From: JAAYUK01 sp964392915
Lineage (GTDB): Bacteria > Nitrospirota > Thermodesulfovibrionia > Thermodesulfovibrionales > Dissulfurispiraceae
Assembly (NCBI GenBank): GCA_964392915.1
Contig: CAYMRS010000006.1
Span: forward strand, 21,310 to 85,309
Direction of reading: 5' to 3'
DNA: 64,000 nucleotides
Shown: positions 54,345-63,290 of the stretch, one piece after another
Position numbering within the stretch: the stretch's first letter is position 1
Layout: every line of letters starts with the position of its first letter
Notes under the pieces: generated by a model
Seen by the model: the letters and a program-made list of their open reading frames with translations, nothing else
What the model was told of the DNA's origin: nothing
Database searches by the model: none
Made by a program: the position numbers and the translations under genes

Positions 54345-56132
54345 CTACTCGTTCTCCTTGTGATTGAGGATCTGCAGCAGTCGTTCAGCGGAAGGCCGGG
54401 TAATGCCTTTGATGTTCATAATATCATCTACGGATGCATTTCTGATATTGTCGAGGCTGCCAAAGTGACGCAAGAGCGCAAGCCGCCGCTGCGGGCCGAT
54501 GCCCTGAACCTGCTGCAGAACCGATTCGCTCAGCCGCCTGTCCCTGAGCTTGCGGTGATAGGCAATGGCAAACCGGTGTGCTTCGTCGCGGACGCGGCGG
54601 AGGAAGAGCGATGATTTGCTGGCGTCATCTATCGGCACAATCATGTCATCTGCCAGAAACACGCGGTCGGGCTTTTTTGCGAGGCTGACGAGATCGCGTT
54701 CTATTCCCAGTTCGGCAAGAACCTGTCGCGCAACGTCGAGCTGCCCGCGTCCCCCGTCGATGAGGATCAGATCCGGAATTTTATCGCCGAGATTCTGGAG
54801 CGTTCTCTCAATGGTTTCACGCAGCATGGCGTAGTCATCGACGCCCGAAACGCCGGCAATCCTGAGATGGCGGTAATACTCTTTTTTGAATTCGGCATTT
54901 TCTGCATAGACAAACGCACCGATTGATTCGCTTCCATGAATGGTCGAGACGTCGAAGGCTCCGATGGTGCGAGGGAGTTCGTGCAGTCCGAAGCGCGCCC
55001 GGATGTCGGCAAGCATGTCATCTGTGGAGCGGCTTGTTTTCCGCTCATAGGCAAGCCGGGCGTTCTCGTTTGCCATGACCACGAGCTCCCGCTTTTTCCC
55101 CCTCTTCGGGGCCGCAAGAATGACCCGCTCCTCGCGCCGCCTCGTCAGCCACTCTGCCAATATGCCGTGGCTTTCCGGCAGGAGATCGGCGACAACAAGC
55201 GGCGGCGGCAGAATATCTTTGGCGTAGAAACTCTGAATCACGTCGCGGAGTATTTCGGCAGGATCACCGTTTACCGGCCTGTCAATCACATAGTCACGGG
55301 CACCAATCAGAATCCCGCTTCTGACAAACAGAACATCAACAGCCGCGCGCTGCCTGTGTTCAGTGTCTCCGCCATAAAATCCGAACGCATCAAGATCCCC
55401 CAGCTCCGGAGCTATAACCTTCTGCGCCTCAAATGCCTTCCGCAGCAGGGCAAGACGGTCCCGCAGCCGAGCCGCCTCTTCGAAACGGAGGTCTTCCGCA
55501 AGGCTATGCATCCGTGTTTCGAGCCGCTGGAGCAGATTCTGCTTCCGGCCTTTCAGAAAGAGGACAACGTCATCGACAACCTTCCGGTAATCCTCTTTGC
55601 TGACCAGTCCGGCGCAGGGCGCAGAGCAGCGCTTAATCTGGTGTTGAATGCAGGGGCGCACCGGTTCGGCGATGTCGTGCTTGCAGGCGCGGACCGAAAA
55701 GTTCCGGCGAATGAAGTCAAGCGCCTCCCACATCGCCTGCGCGGGAACATACGGGCCGAAGTAAAGACTGCCGTCATTTTTCACTCGCCGCACCACCTGA
55801 AGGCGGGGCCACTCTTCCTTTATCGTGATCATGATGTACGGATAGCTTTTGTCGTCGCGCAGGACAATGTTAAAAGGCGGTTTATGCTGCTTTATGAGAG
55901 TTGCTTCGAGAATAAAGGCTTCCAGTTCGTTGCCGGTCGCGACAAACGAAAAATCCCGAATAAGCCGAACCATTCGTGTTTTGCGCGCATCGAGATCCGC
56001 AGACCGTTGAAAGTAGCTCCGAAGTCGGTTCCGCAGATTTTTCGCCTTGCCAATATAGAGCACCACTTCCTTCCGGTCCTTGAAAATATAGACTCCGGGA
56101 TTCGTCGGCACGCTGGAGAGGTCGGGCTGCAT
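54345..56132 (-). CDS. uvrC: Excinuclease ABC subunit C
   Basis: 595 residues; makes both incisions in nucleotide-excision repair. GIY-YIG nuclease at the N-terminus (PGVYIFKD then LYIGKAKNLRNRL), a UVR/UvrB-binding region near residues 200-235, an RNase-H-like C-terminal nuclease (TIGAFDVSTIHGSESIGAFV, LILIDGGRGQLDVA), and a C-terminal helix-hairpin-helix pair (QGIGPQRRLALLRHFGS, KGITRPSAERLL). All parts present. First gene of a uvrC-pfkB unit; divergent from the PBP gene. Confidence 0.95.
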   Translation of the reverse strand: MQPDLSSVPTNPGVYIFKDRKEVVLYIGKAKNLRNRLRSYFQRSADLDARKTRMVRLIRDFSFVATGNELEAFILEATLIKQHKPPFNIVLRDDKSYPYIMITIKEEWPRLQVVRRVKNDGSLYFGPYVPAQAMWEALDFIRRNFSVRACKHDIAEPVRPCIQHQIKRCSAPCAGLVSKEDYRKVVDDVVLFLKGRKQNLLQRLETRMHSLAEDLRFEEAARLRDRLALLRKAFEAQKVIAPELGDLDAFGFYGGDTEHRQRAAVDVLFVRSGILIGARDYVIDRPVNGDPAEILRDVIQSFYAKDILPPPLVVADLLPESHGILAEWLTRRREERVILAAPKRGKKRELVVMANENARLAYERKTSRSTDDMLADIRARFGLHELPRTIGAFDVSTIHGSESIGAFVYAENAEFKKEYYRHLRIAGVSGVDDYAMLRETIERTLQNLGDKIPDLILIDGGRGQLDVARQVLAELGIERDLVSLAKKPDRVFLADDMIVPIDDASKSSLFLRRVRDEAHRFAIAYHRKLRDRRLSESVLQQVQGIGPQRRLALLRHFGSLDNIRNASVDDIMNIKGITRPSAERLLQILNHKENE

Positions 56133-56195
56133 TCTTTACTATAGCAAAATGAAGAAGACCGAAGTCTTCCTTTCGCCTCCTGTTATAATAATGCC

Positions 56196-57977
56196 ATGTC
56201 TTTTTTGAAAAGCTGGAAAATTCTTCTCCTGCTCATGTTCCTCGGTCTTGCACTGGGATCTGGCGCGGGATTTTTTTTCTGGACGATCTCGGATCTTCCT
56301 GAAATCAGGACCCTCGAAACTTACCGGCCGATAGAATCATCCCTCGTCTATTCTGCTGACAACAGAGTGCTCGCCGATTTCTATATCGAACGGCGCACGT
56401 TTCTGCCGTCCCGGCAGATTCCGGACCGCTTGAAAAAGGCTATTGTCGCCATTGAAGACCAGCGGTTCTACTCGCATCCCGGCGTTGACATCATCGGCAT
56501 TCTCCGCGCGCTCTACAAAGACATCCTGGCGCGGAAGATTGTAGAGGGCGGCAGCACTATCACCCAGCAGCTTATCAAGATGCTCTTTTTGAAGCCTGAA
56601 AAAAGCATCGTGAGAAAAATAAAAGAGGCGATGATCTCCGTGCAGATAGAAAAAAGGTATACCAAGGATGAAATCTTAGGCATGTATTTGAATCAGGCAT
56701 ATTTTGGTTCGCAGGCATATGGCGTCGAGGCCGCCGCTCAGGTATATTTCGGCAAATCCGCCGGAGAGCTCACGCTGGCGGAGGCCGCCATGATCGCAGG
56801 GCTCCCGAAGGCCCCATCCCAGCACTCGCCGTTCCGCAATCCCGAAAAGGCGAAGCTCCGGAGAAGTCTTGTTCTAAATAGCATGCTGGAGCTCGGCTCT
56901 ATAACGAAGGCCGAGCACGCCAATGCGAATCTTGAACCGCTGCCCACTTCCCGGTTTTCCCGCCGGTACGAAGCGCCGTATTTTGTCGAATTCCTGCGCC
57001 AGCAGATTGAAGTCAAACACGGAGACAAGATATACACCTCCGGCATGAAGATTTATTCGACTCTTGATTTCGGCTTGCAGCAACATGCGGAAGCCGCGGT
57101 GAAGCACGGGGTGCGCTACATGGAAAAGCGCGTCAAAAAGGGCGTACAGGTCGCCCTGATTGCTCTTGACTCCCGTACTGGACAAATACGCGCCATGGTC
57201 GGCGGCACCGACTTCTGGGATACGCAATTCAATCGTGCCACACAAGCGTTGCGGCAGTCGGGCTCGGCATTTAAGCCGTTTGTCTACGCCACGGCAATCG
57301 AAGCCGGCATGAAGCCGGAAGATACGATTCTGGACGCGCCGATTTCCTTTCCCGGCGGCAAGCAGGGAAGCCTCTGGTCGCCAAAAAACTACGACAACAA
57401 GTTCAGCGGCGAGGTATCGCTGAGAACAGCGCTTGCCCTTTCGCTCAATGTCGCGACGGTCCGGCTCGCAAACCAGCTTGGTATTGACAATGTCATCGTG
57501 TTCGCGCAGAAGTGCGGCTACCGGAGCAAACTGCAGCCATATCTGCCGACCGCCCTTGGCGCGTCGGACGTTACGCCGCTCGACCTCACTGCCGCCTATG
57601 CGGTCTTAGCCACCGGCAAGCGGGTGGAGCCCATTTCGTATGAACGCGTGCTGAGCCGCGACGGCCTTTCCCTTGAGGAAATAACTCCGCAGACAAGGCA
57701 GGTCCTGTCTTCCGAAACCGTTGAGAACATGCGCGATTTGCTACAGGCCGTCGTTGAACAGGGCACTGCGCAGCGCGCAAAAGAACTAAAGCGCCCCGTA
57801 TACGGCAAGACGGGGACCACCAATGATTTCACCGATGCCTGGTTTGTAGGCTTTGATGACCGACTGGTCGTCGGAGTCTGGGTTGGCCGCGACAATAACA
57901 AGCCGCTCGGCGCAAAGGAGGCGGGTGCCCGCGCCGCGCTGCCTATCTGGATTGAATTCATGAAAAACGCACAGTAG
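56196..57977 (+). CDS. Class A penicillin-binding protein (PBP1A family)
   Basis: 593 residues, smaller than E. coli PBP1a. One N-terminal membrane anchor (residues ~8-30). The glycosyltransferase domain has EDQRFYSHPGVD near residue 90 (catalytic glutamate), GGSTITQQLIK near residue 119, and AGLPKAPSQHSP near residue 205. The transpeptidase domain has SGSAFKPF near residue 353 (serine nucleophile), SLN near 412 and KTGTTND near 533. Polymerises and cross-links peptidoglycan in the periplasm. The extra OB-fold of larger PBP1a seems absent. Confidence 0.93.
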   Translation: MSFLKSWKILLLLMFLGLALGSGAGFFFWTISDLPEIRTLETYRPIESSLVYSADNRVLADFYIERRTFLPSRQIPDRLKKAIVAIEDQRFYSHPGVDIIGILRALYKDILARKIVEGGSTITQQLIKMLFLKPEKSIVRKIKEAMISVQIEKRYTKDEILGMYLNQAYFGSQAYGVEAAAQVYFGKSAGELTLAEAAMIAGLPKAPSQHSPFRNPEKAKLRRSLVLNSMLELGSITKAEHANANLEPLPTSRFSRRYEAPYFVEFLRQQIEVKHGDKIYTSGMKIYSTLDFGLQQHAEAAVKHGVRYMEKRVKKGVQVALIALDSRTGQIRAMVGGTDFWDTQFNRATQALRQSGSAFKPFVYATAIEAGMKPEDTILDAPISFPGGKQGSLWSPKNYDNKFSGEVSLRTALALSLNVATVRLANQLGIDNVIVFAQKCGYRSKLQPYLPTALGASDVTPLDLTAAYAVLATGKRVEPISYERVLSRDGLSLEEITPQTRQVLSSETVENMRDLLQAVVEQGTAQRAKELKRPVYGKTGTTNDFTDAWFVGFDDRLVVGVWVGRDNNKPLGAKEAGARAALPIWIEFMKNAQ

Positions 57978-58035
57978 AGCGGACAGATGACAAACTGCAG
58001 ACAGGGGCAAAATCATTTTTCATGTGAGCAGTAGT

Positions 58036-58521
58036 GTGAGGAGAAAAGACAGGGAAATTGCGGATCATGCTGAAATGATCGCCATTCTTCAAAAGGCCGA
58101 TGTCTGCCGGATCGCCATGTCGAACGATAACGTGCCATACATCGTCACGATGAACTTTGGTGTAAAGAAGGGAGGCAGGTCGCTGTATTTCCATTGTGCC
58201 GATTCAGGAAAGAAGGTCGATATATTGAAGAAGAACAATCTGGTCTGTTTCCAGGCGGACATAGAGCATGAATTTTTCCTGCACCAGATTCCCTGCGGAT
58301 GCAGCATGAAATACCGGAGTGTCGTCGGTATGGGAAGGATTGCGTTCGTTACGGAAGCGGCTGAGAAGATCGAGGGACTGACGACGATTATGGAGCATTA
58401 TACGCATGAGTCGTCTTTCACATTTAAAGAAGGAATGGTTGAGAAGACGACGGTCCTGCGATTGGACATTGAGCAAATCTCGGGGAAAGCCCTGGTAAAT
58501 CCCGGGCACCTGAGCCAGTAA
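58036..58521 (+). CDS. Pyridoxamine-5'-phosphate-oxidase-like flavoprotein (NimA-related)
   Basis: About 161 residues of the FMN-binding split-barrel fold: RRKDREIADHAEMIAILQKA at the start, VCRIAMSNDNVPYIVTMNFG, LYFHCADSGKKVDILKKN near residue 60, and KYRSVVGMGRI near residue 95. Proteins opening this way are NimA/NimC-like and bind FMN or heme; substrate unknown. Start uncertain: GTG 58036 gives the family-like RRKDRE opening, while GTG 58024 adds four residues. Neither has a clear ribosome binding site. Confidence 0.82.
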   Translation: MRRKDREIADHAEMIAILQKADVCRIAMSNDNVPYIVTMNFGVKKGGRSLYFHCADSGKKVDILKKNNLVCFQADIEHEFFLHQIPCGCSMKYRSVVGMGRIAFVTEAAEKIEGLTTIMEHYTHESSFTFKEGMVEKTTVLRLDIEQISGKALVNPGHLSQ

Positions 58522-58855
58522 ATGAAGGAGGACTAAACACAGCGCGTGTCATGCGGAGCGCAAGCCAAAATTGAAACTGAGTTTCTTCCTTAGAGGTAAT
58601 TTTATCAGGAGCGTCAGATCAAATTTAAACACAACTATTGACAGCAGGGGTCAGAGGTGCCGTTCGCACCAAATCGAGCCCGCTTACCCTGTCTTTTCAT
58701 CCCGATGAAACTGCCCTCAATCCCTTGCAGAAATTAACTGAAATGGTCGGAACATGGAGCGCTTTGTTCAGGCCCCAGCTTAAAGGCACGGCTTTGAAAC
58801 GGCGGCTTTCTTTTTCAGGTCAGATGTCCGGTCTTTGTGGTAAAATCAATACCTT
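58522..58855. other. Intergenic region before parA
   Basis: About 330 bases without a convincing gene. A TTGACA at 58638-58643 lacks a matching -10. TAAAAT at 58841-58846 could serve parA, whose ATG is only nine bases further on and has no Shine-Dalgarno. I see no parS-like 16-base palindrome here. Confidence 0.4.
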
Positions 58856-59626
58856 ATGGGCAAGTGTCTCGTTGTGGCAAACCAGAAGGGCGGCGTCGGA
58901 AAGACAACGACCGTGGTGAATCTTGCGGCATCGCTGGCGCTTGAGAACGCAAACATCCTGGTTCTTGACAATGATCCGCAGGGCAACGCCTCCAGTGGTC
59001 TCGGTCTGTCTCGCGACCAGATTGAGCGGAGCCTGTACGATGTGTATACCGGCAGGCACACCCTCGAAGAAGTCATTGTCCAGACGCAGATGCCAAACCT
59101 CTACCTTGCCCCGTCCAATATCAACCTGCTTGCCGTTGAAGTAGAGCTGGTGCAGCGCGAAGGGCGGGAGTATATTCTCCGCGCCGCGCTTGAGCTGCTC
59201 AGGGACCGTTTCGCGTTTATTTTTATTGATTGCCCGCCGTCACTCGGACTGCTTACGCTGAACGGACTGGTAGCCGCAGATTCGATCGTTGTGCCGGTGC
59301 AGTGCGAATACTATTCTCTCGAAGGACTGAGCCTGCTTACCCGCACGCTTCAGCTCGTGCGCGGCTCCTTCAATCCTGAACTTGAGATTGAGGGCATTGT
59401 CCTGACGATGTTTGACGCGCGCAACACGCTTTCGTATCAGGTTGCCGCCGAGGTGAGAAAACATTTCCCCGACAAAGTATATGAAGTGCAAATCCCAAGA
59501 AATGTATCGCTGGGCGAGGCGCCGAGCTACGGAAAGCCGGCCATACTCTATGACCCGCGCTCAAAGGGCGCGCAGAGTTACCTTGCCCTTGCTCTGGAGA
59601 TGCTCTATGAAAAGCGCACTGGGTAA
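58856..59626 (+). CDS. parA: Chromosome-partitioning ATPase ParA (Soj)
   Basis: 256 residues: deviant Walker A NQKGGVGKTTTVVNLAASL near residue 10, motif VLDNDPQGNASSGLG near residue 36, and switch II region FIDCPPSLGLLTLNGLVAAD near residue 122. It moves origin regions with ParB. The second aspartate box reads DNDPQG where DLDPQG is more usual. It overlaps parB by 20 bases. The message may be leaderless. Confidence 0.95.
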   Translation: MGKCLVVANQKGGVGKTTTVVNLAASLALENANILVLDNDPQGNASSGLGLSRDQIERSLYDVYTGRHTLEEVIVQTQMPNLYLAPSNINLLAVEVELVQREGREYILRAALELLRDRFAFIFIDCPPSLGLLTLNGLVAADSIVVPVQCEYYSLEGLSLLTRTLQLVRGSFNPELEIEGIVLTMFDARNTLSYQVAAEVRKHFPDKVYEVQIPRNVSLGEAPSYGKPAILYDPRSKGAQSYLALALEMLYEKRTG

Positions 59627-60434
59627 AGGACTCGAAGCACTGCTCCCCGAAAAGGGAGACGAAGTCATGAAGATTGACGTTACAAAGATAGTTCCGAACG
59701 TGCATCAGCCGCGCAAGGTCTTCCGCGACGAAGCGCTGAAAGAGCTGGCTGACTCCATTCGGGAGAAAGGTGTGCTGCAGCCGGTCATCGTCTCGCGGGT
59801 CGGCGACGGAACCTTCAGGCTGATAGCCGGAGAACGGCGGTGGCGCGCGGCGCATCTTGCCGGGCTGAAGAAAATGCCCGCGCTCGTCAAAGATGTCTCC
59901 TCGCAGGATTCCATAGAAATCGCGCTTATCGAAAACATCCAGCGTGAAGACCTGAATCCCATGGAGACAGCGGAAGCCTTTGACCGGCTACTGAAGGAAT
60001 TCAAGCTTACCCAGGAAACACTTTCCGAGCGCGTAGGGAAAGAGCGCGCGACGATTGCCAACTATATCCGCATTCTGAAACTGCCTGACGAGATTAAGGC
60101 AATGGTCAACGCCGGCAGCATCAGCATGGGCCATGCAAAAGCCATCCTCTCAATCGAGAGCAAACAGAAGCAGATAGATGCCGCGAAAACCATTGTCAAC
60201 CTTGGCATGAGTGTCCGCGCTGCCGAGGCGCTGTGCAAGAAACTCGCGCATCCAGCGCCCAAAGCGAAGAAGCAGGAGAAGATGCCCGAAGTCGTCGAGC
60301 TGGAGCACAAGCTGGTTCGGGCGCTCGGAACCAAGGTCAGAATCCACCATAAAGGCAAAAAGGGGAGCGTCGAGATTGAGTATTACTCCTTAGAGGAGCT
60401 GGACCGGTTGGTGGAGATTTTTACCCTGAAATAA
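59607..60434 (+). CDS. parB: Chromosome-partitioning protein ParB (Spo0J)
   Basis: 275 residues from ATG 59607, which starts inside parA and gives the usual SALGKGLEALLP opening; an upstream frame start at 59481 is rejected. The CTPase/N-terminal domain has IVPNVHQPRKVF near residue 28 and GERRWRAAHLAGL near residue 78. IEIALIENIQREDLNPMETA precedes a helix-turn-helix (LTQETLSERVGKERATIANY near residue 133). The C-terminal dimerisation domain is short. Binds parS sites near the origin, so the replication origin may not be far, though parAB location alone does not prove it. Confidence 0.95.
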   Translation: MKSALGKGLEALLPEKGDEVMKIDVTKIVPNVHQPRKVFRDEALKELADSIREKGVLQPVIVSRVGDGTFRLIAGERRWRAAHLAGLKKMPALVKDVSSQDSIEIALIENIQREDLNPMETAEAFDRLLKEFKLTQETLSERVGKERATIANYIRILKLPDEIKAMVNAGSISMGHAKAILSIESKQKQIDAAKTIVNLGMSVRAAEALCKKLAHPAPKAKKQEKMPEVVELEHKLVRALGTKVRIHHKGKKGSVEIEYYSLEELDRLVEIFTLK

Positions 60435-60435
60435 G

Positions 60436-60454
60436 AGCGGTCTGACTGACCGCT
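60436..60454 (+). terminator. Hairpin after parB
   Basis: A perfect 7-bp stem (60436-60442 with 60448-60454) closes a five-base loop immediately after the parB stop. Only two Ts follow, so termination would be weak or Rho-assisted. Confidence 0.4.
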
Positions 60455-60526
60455 TCCATCCGAAATTCCTTTGTGTGCCGCCCTCTCGTGATTAGCTCCA
60501 TTGCTACACATCCGACCAGTTTTTTA

Positions 60527-61498
60527 TCAGATGCTTTGGCGCCCACCTTTTTCAGCTTGCCGCACAACCTGTTTCGGCAGCCCGATCCAGAGCATTCGCT
60601 GGTAGAGATTGTTCGTCGCCAGCAGGCGTACCACCGCCACCGCCATAATTACGCGCGTCAGAAAAATCCACCAGAAGTTTCCGCCCACAACCACAAAAAG
60701 CAGGGTGTCCTCGACAATCGCATGCGCCAGGCAGAGGAAAACCGTCACGAGGCAGGCATCCTTGTGATTGAGCTGTTTGTTCTCGACGAACTGGTGCAAC
60801 AGAGCTGCCCCATACGTAATGCCGACAAAAAAACCGACCAGCCAGGGTGCCAGCGCGCGATTGCTAATGCCGATCCCGGTCGTCAGGCCGGTGAATCCGC
60901 TCTTGGCGCGATCAGCATGTTTCCATCCGGCGAGAAGTTCATATCCGAACGTAATCGTGAAAATAATGAGAACAATCTGAACCGATGTTATCCCAATCTG
61001 AAGCAGGGTGCCGTCCCAGCTGAAAGGACTGCCCTGCGCAGTCGGCTGCAACACGATCCCGCTGACTTCCGCAGGCATGAGCGCGTTCATGAGAATGCCG
61101 GTTGTCAGACCAACCAAAATGCGGAACAGGGCAATACGAACGGTTGCTACGCGAAGATTCATAAGGATTCCGGTCTCGACGAATAGACTATGGGCAATGC
61201 CGAGTATAACGCCGAGAATAGTAACCTGACGGGGCGTCAAATCAAGCGCGGCCGCTGTTGCCAGCGCTGCATAAATAGTGTTGGTAAATCCCGCAAGCAA
61301 CGTGATTGCCGCCTCTCCCGGCAAACCCAGCAGCGCCATCAGCGGTGCAAAAAACGGCGCGATTGCCGCAAGGATACCCACCTCCCGCAGAAATACCGTC
61401 AGAAGTGAAAGCGGGATAAACACCTTCAGCATCATTTTCGACACCTTAATCGTTGCAGGCAGTGCACGCAGAAAGGCACTTTGCAGAGAGGTTGTCAT
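60527..61498 (-). CDS. Nucleoside-recognition (Gate) domain membrane protein
   Basis: 323 residues with about eight hydrophobic segments and a duplicated Gate-like pattern. Landmarks are FIPLSLLTVFLREVGILAAI near the N-terminus, LLAGFTNTIYAALATAAALD near residue 67, HSLFVETGILMNL near residue 103, and FFVGITYGAALL then LAHAIVEDTLLFVVVGGNFW in the second half. This family, related to spore-maturation and nucleoside-transport proteins, is thought to move small molecules; substrate unknown. It converges with parB. Confidence 0.85.
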   Translation of the reverse strand: MTTSLQSAFLRALPATIKVSKMMLKVFIPLSLLTVFLREVGILAAIAPFFAPLMALLGLPGEAAITLLAGFTNTIYAALATAAALDLTPRQVTILGVILGIAHSLFVETGILMNLRVATVRIALFRILVGLTTGILMNALMPAEVSGIVLQPTAQGSPFSWDGTLLQIGITSVQIVLIIFTITFGYELLAGWKHADRAKSGFTGLTTGIGISNRALAPWLVGFFVGITYGAALLHQFVENKQLNHKDACLVTVFLCLAHAIVEDTLLFVVVGGNFWWIFLTRVIMAVAVVRLLATNNLYQRMLWIGLPKQVVRQAEKGGRQSI

Positions 61499-61618
61499 TG
61501 AGTTGGTTATTAGCCTGCCTTGTTTTTCATGAGATTAGGGCGAAGATGGCAACAATGTCTATATATTATGCGTATCGCTGCGGATTTTGGGCAAGCAGCG
61601 AGCGCGGTCAAGGATGCT

Positions 61619-61930
61619 TCAGGCTGTGATCTGATATCCCGCCTCTTTCCACGCATTTACGCCTCCGTCTAGCACCGTAGCATTCGAAAAGCCCTTTGCT
61701 CGATATTCAGCCGCCAGCCTGGCGGCGCCGGCATCGGCAAATCAGGCACAATAAAAAATTATCTCCTGATCTTTCGGGAGCGTTTCCTCCTGCACTTTGA
61801 TGGCTGAAAGCAGGATGTCTCCTTCCAGCAGCATGCCCCCTTCCAGCAGCATGCCCCGGCACTTTCCATCTTCATTAATAAGCGCAGACAAGCAGGGTCG
61901 TTTCGCTCTCGATCTTTATAGGTGCCTCAT
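61619..61930 (-). pseudogene. Rhodanese-like gene with in-frame UGA (possible selenocysteine) and disrupted 5' part
   Basis: The C-terminal half reads as a rhodanese domain: LPKDQEIIFYCA, then UGA (61742-61744), then FADAGAARLAAEYRAKGFSN, ATVLDGGVNAWKEAGYQ and a stop. Rhodanese-like relatives have cysteine (YCACP) at the UGA position, and selenocysteine versions are known from marine metagenomes. A SECIS-like hairpin follows at 61710-61726 and selA is in this genome, so recoding is plausible; a Cys-to-stop mutation is the alternative. The 5' part is broken: ATG 61930 has GGGAGGG upstream and is in frame with the UGA but meets TAA at codon 5. The peptide IKIESETTLLVCAY lies in another frame (61919-61878) before family-like sequence returns. 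An 18-base tandem repeat also sits in the frame. Confidence 0.6.
61710..61726 (-). promoter_or_regulatory. SECIS-like hairpin after the UGA codon
   Basis: On the minus strand, a perfect 7-bp stem (GCCGCCA with TGGCGGC) encloses the loop GGC. The loop begins 23 bases after the UGA and starts with G, which fits the bacterial SECIS pattern (short apical loop with an early G, roughly 16-37 bases after the codon). Function is inferred. Confidence 0.45.
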
Positions 61931-62027
61931 GCGACCCTCCCTTGTCTTAACTTTTTATTTTATACCACAAATGTGCCGGGAACGAACCGCCTTCATTTCT
62001 GGTATCATTTGTAAAGGAAAGCATTGC

Positions 62028-62204
62028 ATGAAGCGGATCGCCTCCGCCAAGAAGACACCTGATATGAACCGCTTGGCGTTTGCCGAAGAGGATCTGGAGT
62101 CGGGAGCTGTTTCCAAGCGGAGACGGGATGCCGCTGGCGGCATTTTGGCGACTCCCGACACATCCGGCTTCCAGCGCATTCTTCTACATCGAGTTGTGCG
62201 CTAA
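62028..62204 (+). CDS. Possible small basic protein
   Basis: 58-residue frame with AAAGGA eight bases before its ATG. It is rich in lysine, arginine and alanine (KRIASAKKTPDMNR, SKRRRDAAGG) with no hydrophobic segment. The open frame extends upstream to 61797 but only antisense to the rhodanese remnant, so the short form is preferred. Not recognised; could be chance. Confidence 0.3.
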   Translation: MKRIASAKKTPDMNRLAFAEEDLESGAVSKRRRDAAGGILATPDTSGFQRILLHRVVR

Positions 62205-62235
62205 ACTTGAGTTTCATTCGTGAGGATATTGGGCT

Positions 62236-62685
62236 ATGTGGAATGAAATGCCAATTGAAAAAGAGCTCTCCCTGTTGCTGCTCACGACCGATATTGCAAA
62301 AGCGTATAACAACCTGAATGTATCATATATTGAGGACAAACTTGCCGATGACGTTGTGTATGAAAGCCAGCAGGTGCTGGTCCCCCTGAGGGGAAAGAAG
62401 GCGGTTCTCGAGTACCTTCAGAAGAAGTTCGAGACCATCGGCAACACACCCGACGCCGTGCTCTATGTTGAGCTGGCGTTTCTGGAGAACCTTGATGACT
62501 CCATGATTCCACTGGCCTTTGCGCGCGAAGGCCAGCCATGCCTTATTATGGCGCAAGGTCGGTCTGACAGAAAGCTGGCGGTTGTCGTCGCCCATGCGTT
62601 CAATGGCAGGATCTCGCGCATTGATCTTTGCACCGTTGCGCCCCACTGGTCACAGGCGAAGGGCACCGGGGAGTTTCCGAAGTAG
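62236..62685 (+). CDS. SnoaL/NTF2-like fold protein
   Basis: 149 residues resembling the cone-shaped NTF2/SnoaL fold: an N-terminal helix pair (AYNNLNVSYIEDKLADDVVY), ESQQVLVPLRGKKAVLEYLQ near residue 43, and beta strands ending with GRISRIDLCTVAPHW. The motif of a polar ester/sugar pocket is not clear, so no substrate is proposed. GAGGA lies ten bases before ATG 62236; an ATG five codons on is also possible. Confidence 0.72.
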   Translation: MWNEMPIEKELSLLLLTTDIAKAYNNLNVSYIEDKLADDVVYESQQVLVPLRGKKAVLEYLQKKFETIGNTPDAVLYVELAFLENLDDSMIPLAFAREGQPCLIMAQGRSDRKLAVVVAHAFNGRISRIDLCTVAPHWSQAKGTGEFPK

Positions 62686-62768
62686 CCGGTATATTCATGC
62701 GACAGTATCAGACCGCGGCAGGTCTTATACAGCAATCTTTTGCAAGGTGAGGCACGCGGCAGTAACCG

Positions 62769-63290
62769 CTAAGGACAGAGAGCGTCGTGGAGGCGGTGTT
62801 CGCGCGTTCCGGCAATGACATTGTGCCAACGCGTCCGCACATTCGGTTCAGTTCGCAACTCTCCGGCACTGTTGTAGTCAGCGGACGACATCTGGCGGAT
62901 TATCCGGTTCGGGCAGTCGACTTCGTATTGTGCAAGCGAATATTTGTAGCCTTCGAAGCCGGGGACCAGAGTCCCGGCCTTTTTCTGTTCGGCAATCCAC
63001 TGATCCCGACCCTCTTCGCTGCGCAGAGCCTTTTTCGTCCAGACGCGGGTGTACTGAGAGGTTGGATGCTGGATGCTCTGCGGATTGAAGGAGTAAATGA
63101 AATAGGGATCCCGGAAGTAGATCAGCCAGTCGCTGCCGGTTGCTTTATAGGCGAGGTCGCGGGTGCCGCGCGATACGGTATCTGCAGCGTCCTGCGGACT
63201 GCGGACAATGGCACAGCCGAACATGAGAATAGCCGCAAGGCTTATGATAAAGGGTCGGAAGATCCCGATCTTACTCCACCGAGACAGCAT
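62769..63290 (-). CDS. Outer-membrane lipoprotein resembling surface-adhesin E
   Basis: 173 residues from ATG 63290, which overlaps the end of the upstream gene and yields a signal peptide with lipobox FGC (cysteine about residue 26). The upstream ATG at 63311 is rejected because it lengthens the signal region. The mature part has the adhesin-E-like pattern: GSDWLIYFRDPYFIYSFN, YTRVWTKKALRSEEGRDQW, then YKYSLAQYEVDCPNRIIR and MSSADYNSAGEL. These are small periplasm- or surface-facing proteins of unclear role. Coupled to the FlgO-like gene. Confidence 0.75.
   Translation of the reverse strand: MLSRWSKIGIFRPFIISLAAILMFGCAIVRSPQDAADTVSRGTRDLAYKATGSDWLIYFRDPYFIYSFNPQSIQHPTSQYTRVWTKKALRSEEGRDQWIAEQKKAGTLVPGFEGYKYSLAQYEVDCPNRIIRQMSSADYNSAGELRTEPNVRTRWHNVIAGTREHRLHDALCP

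Noticed and set aside
61797..62204. 135-codon plus-strand frame covering the rhodanese remnant
   Set aside because: Its first half is the complement of the rhodanese 18-base tandem repeat (a serine/methionine/proline pattern); only the last 58 codons after ATG 62028 have a ribosome binding site.
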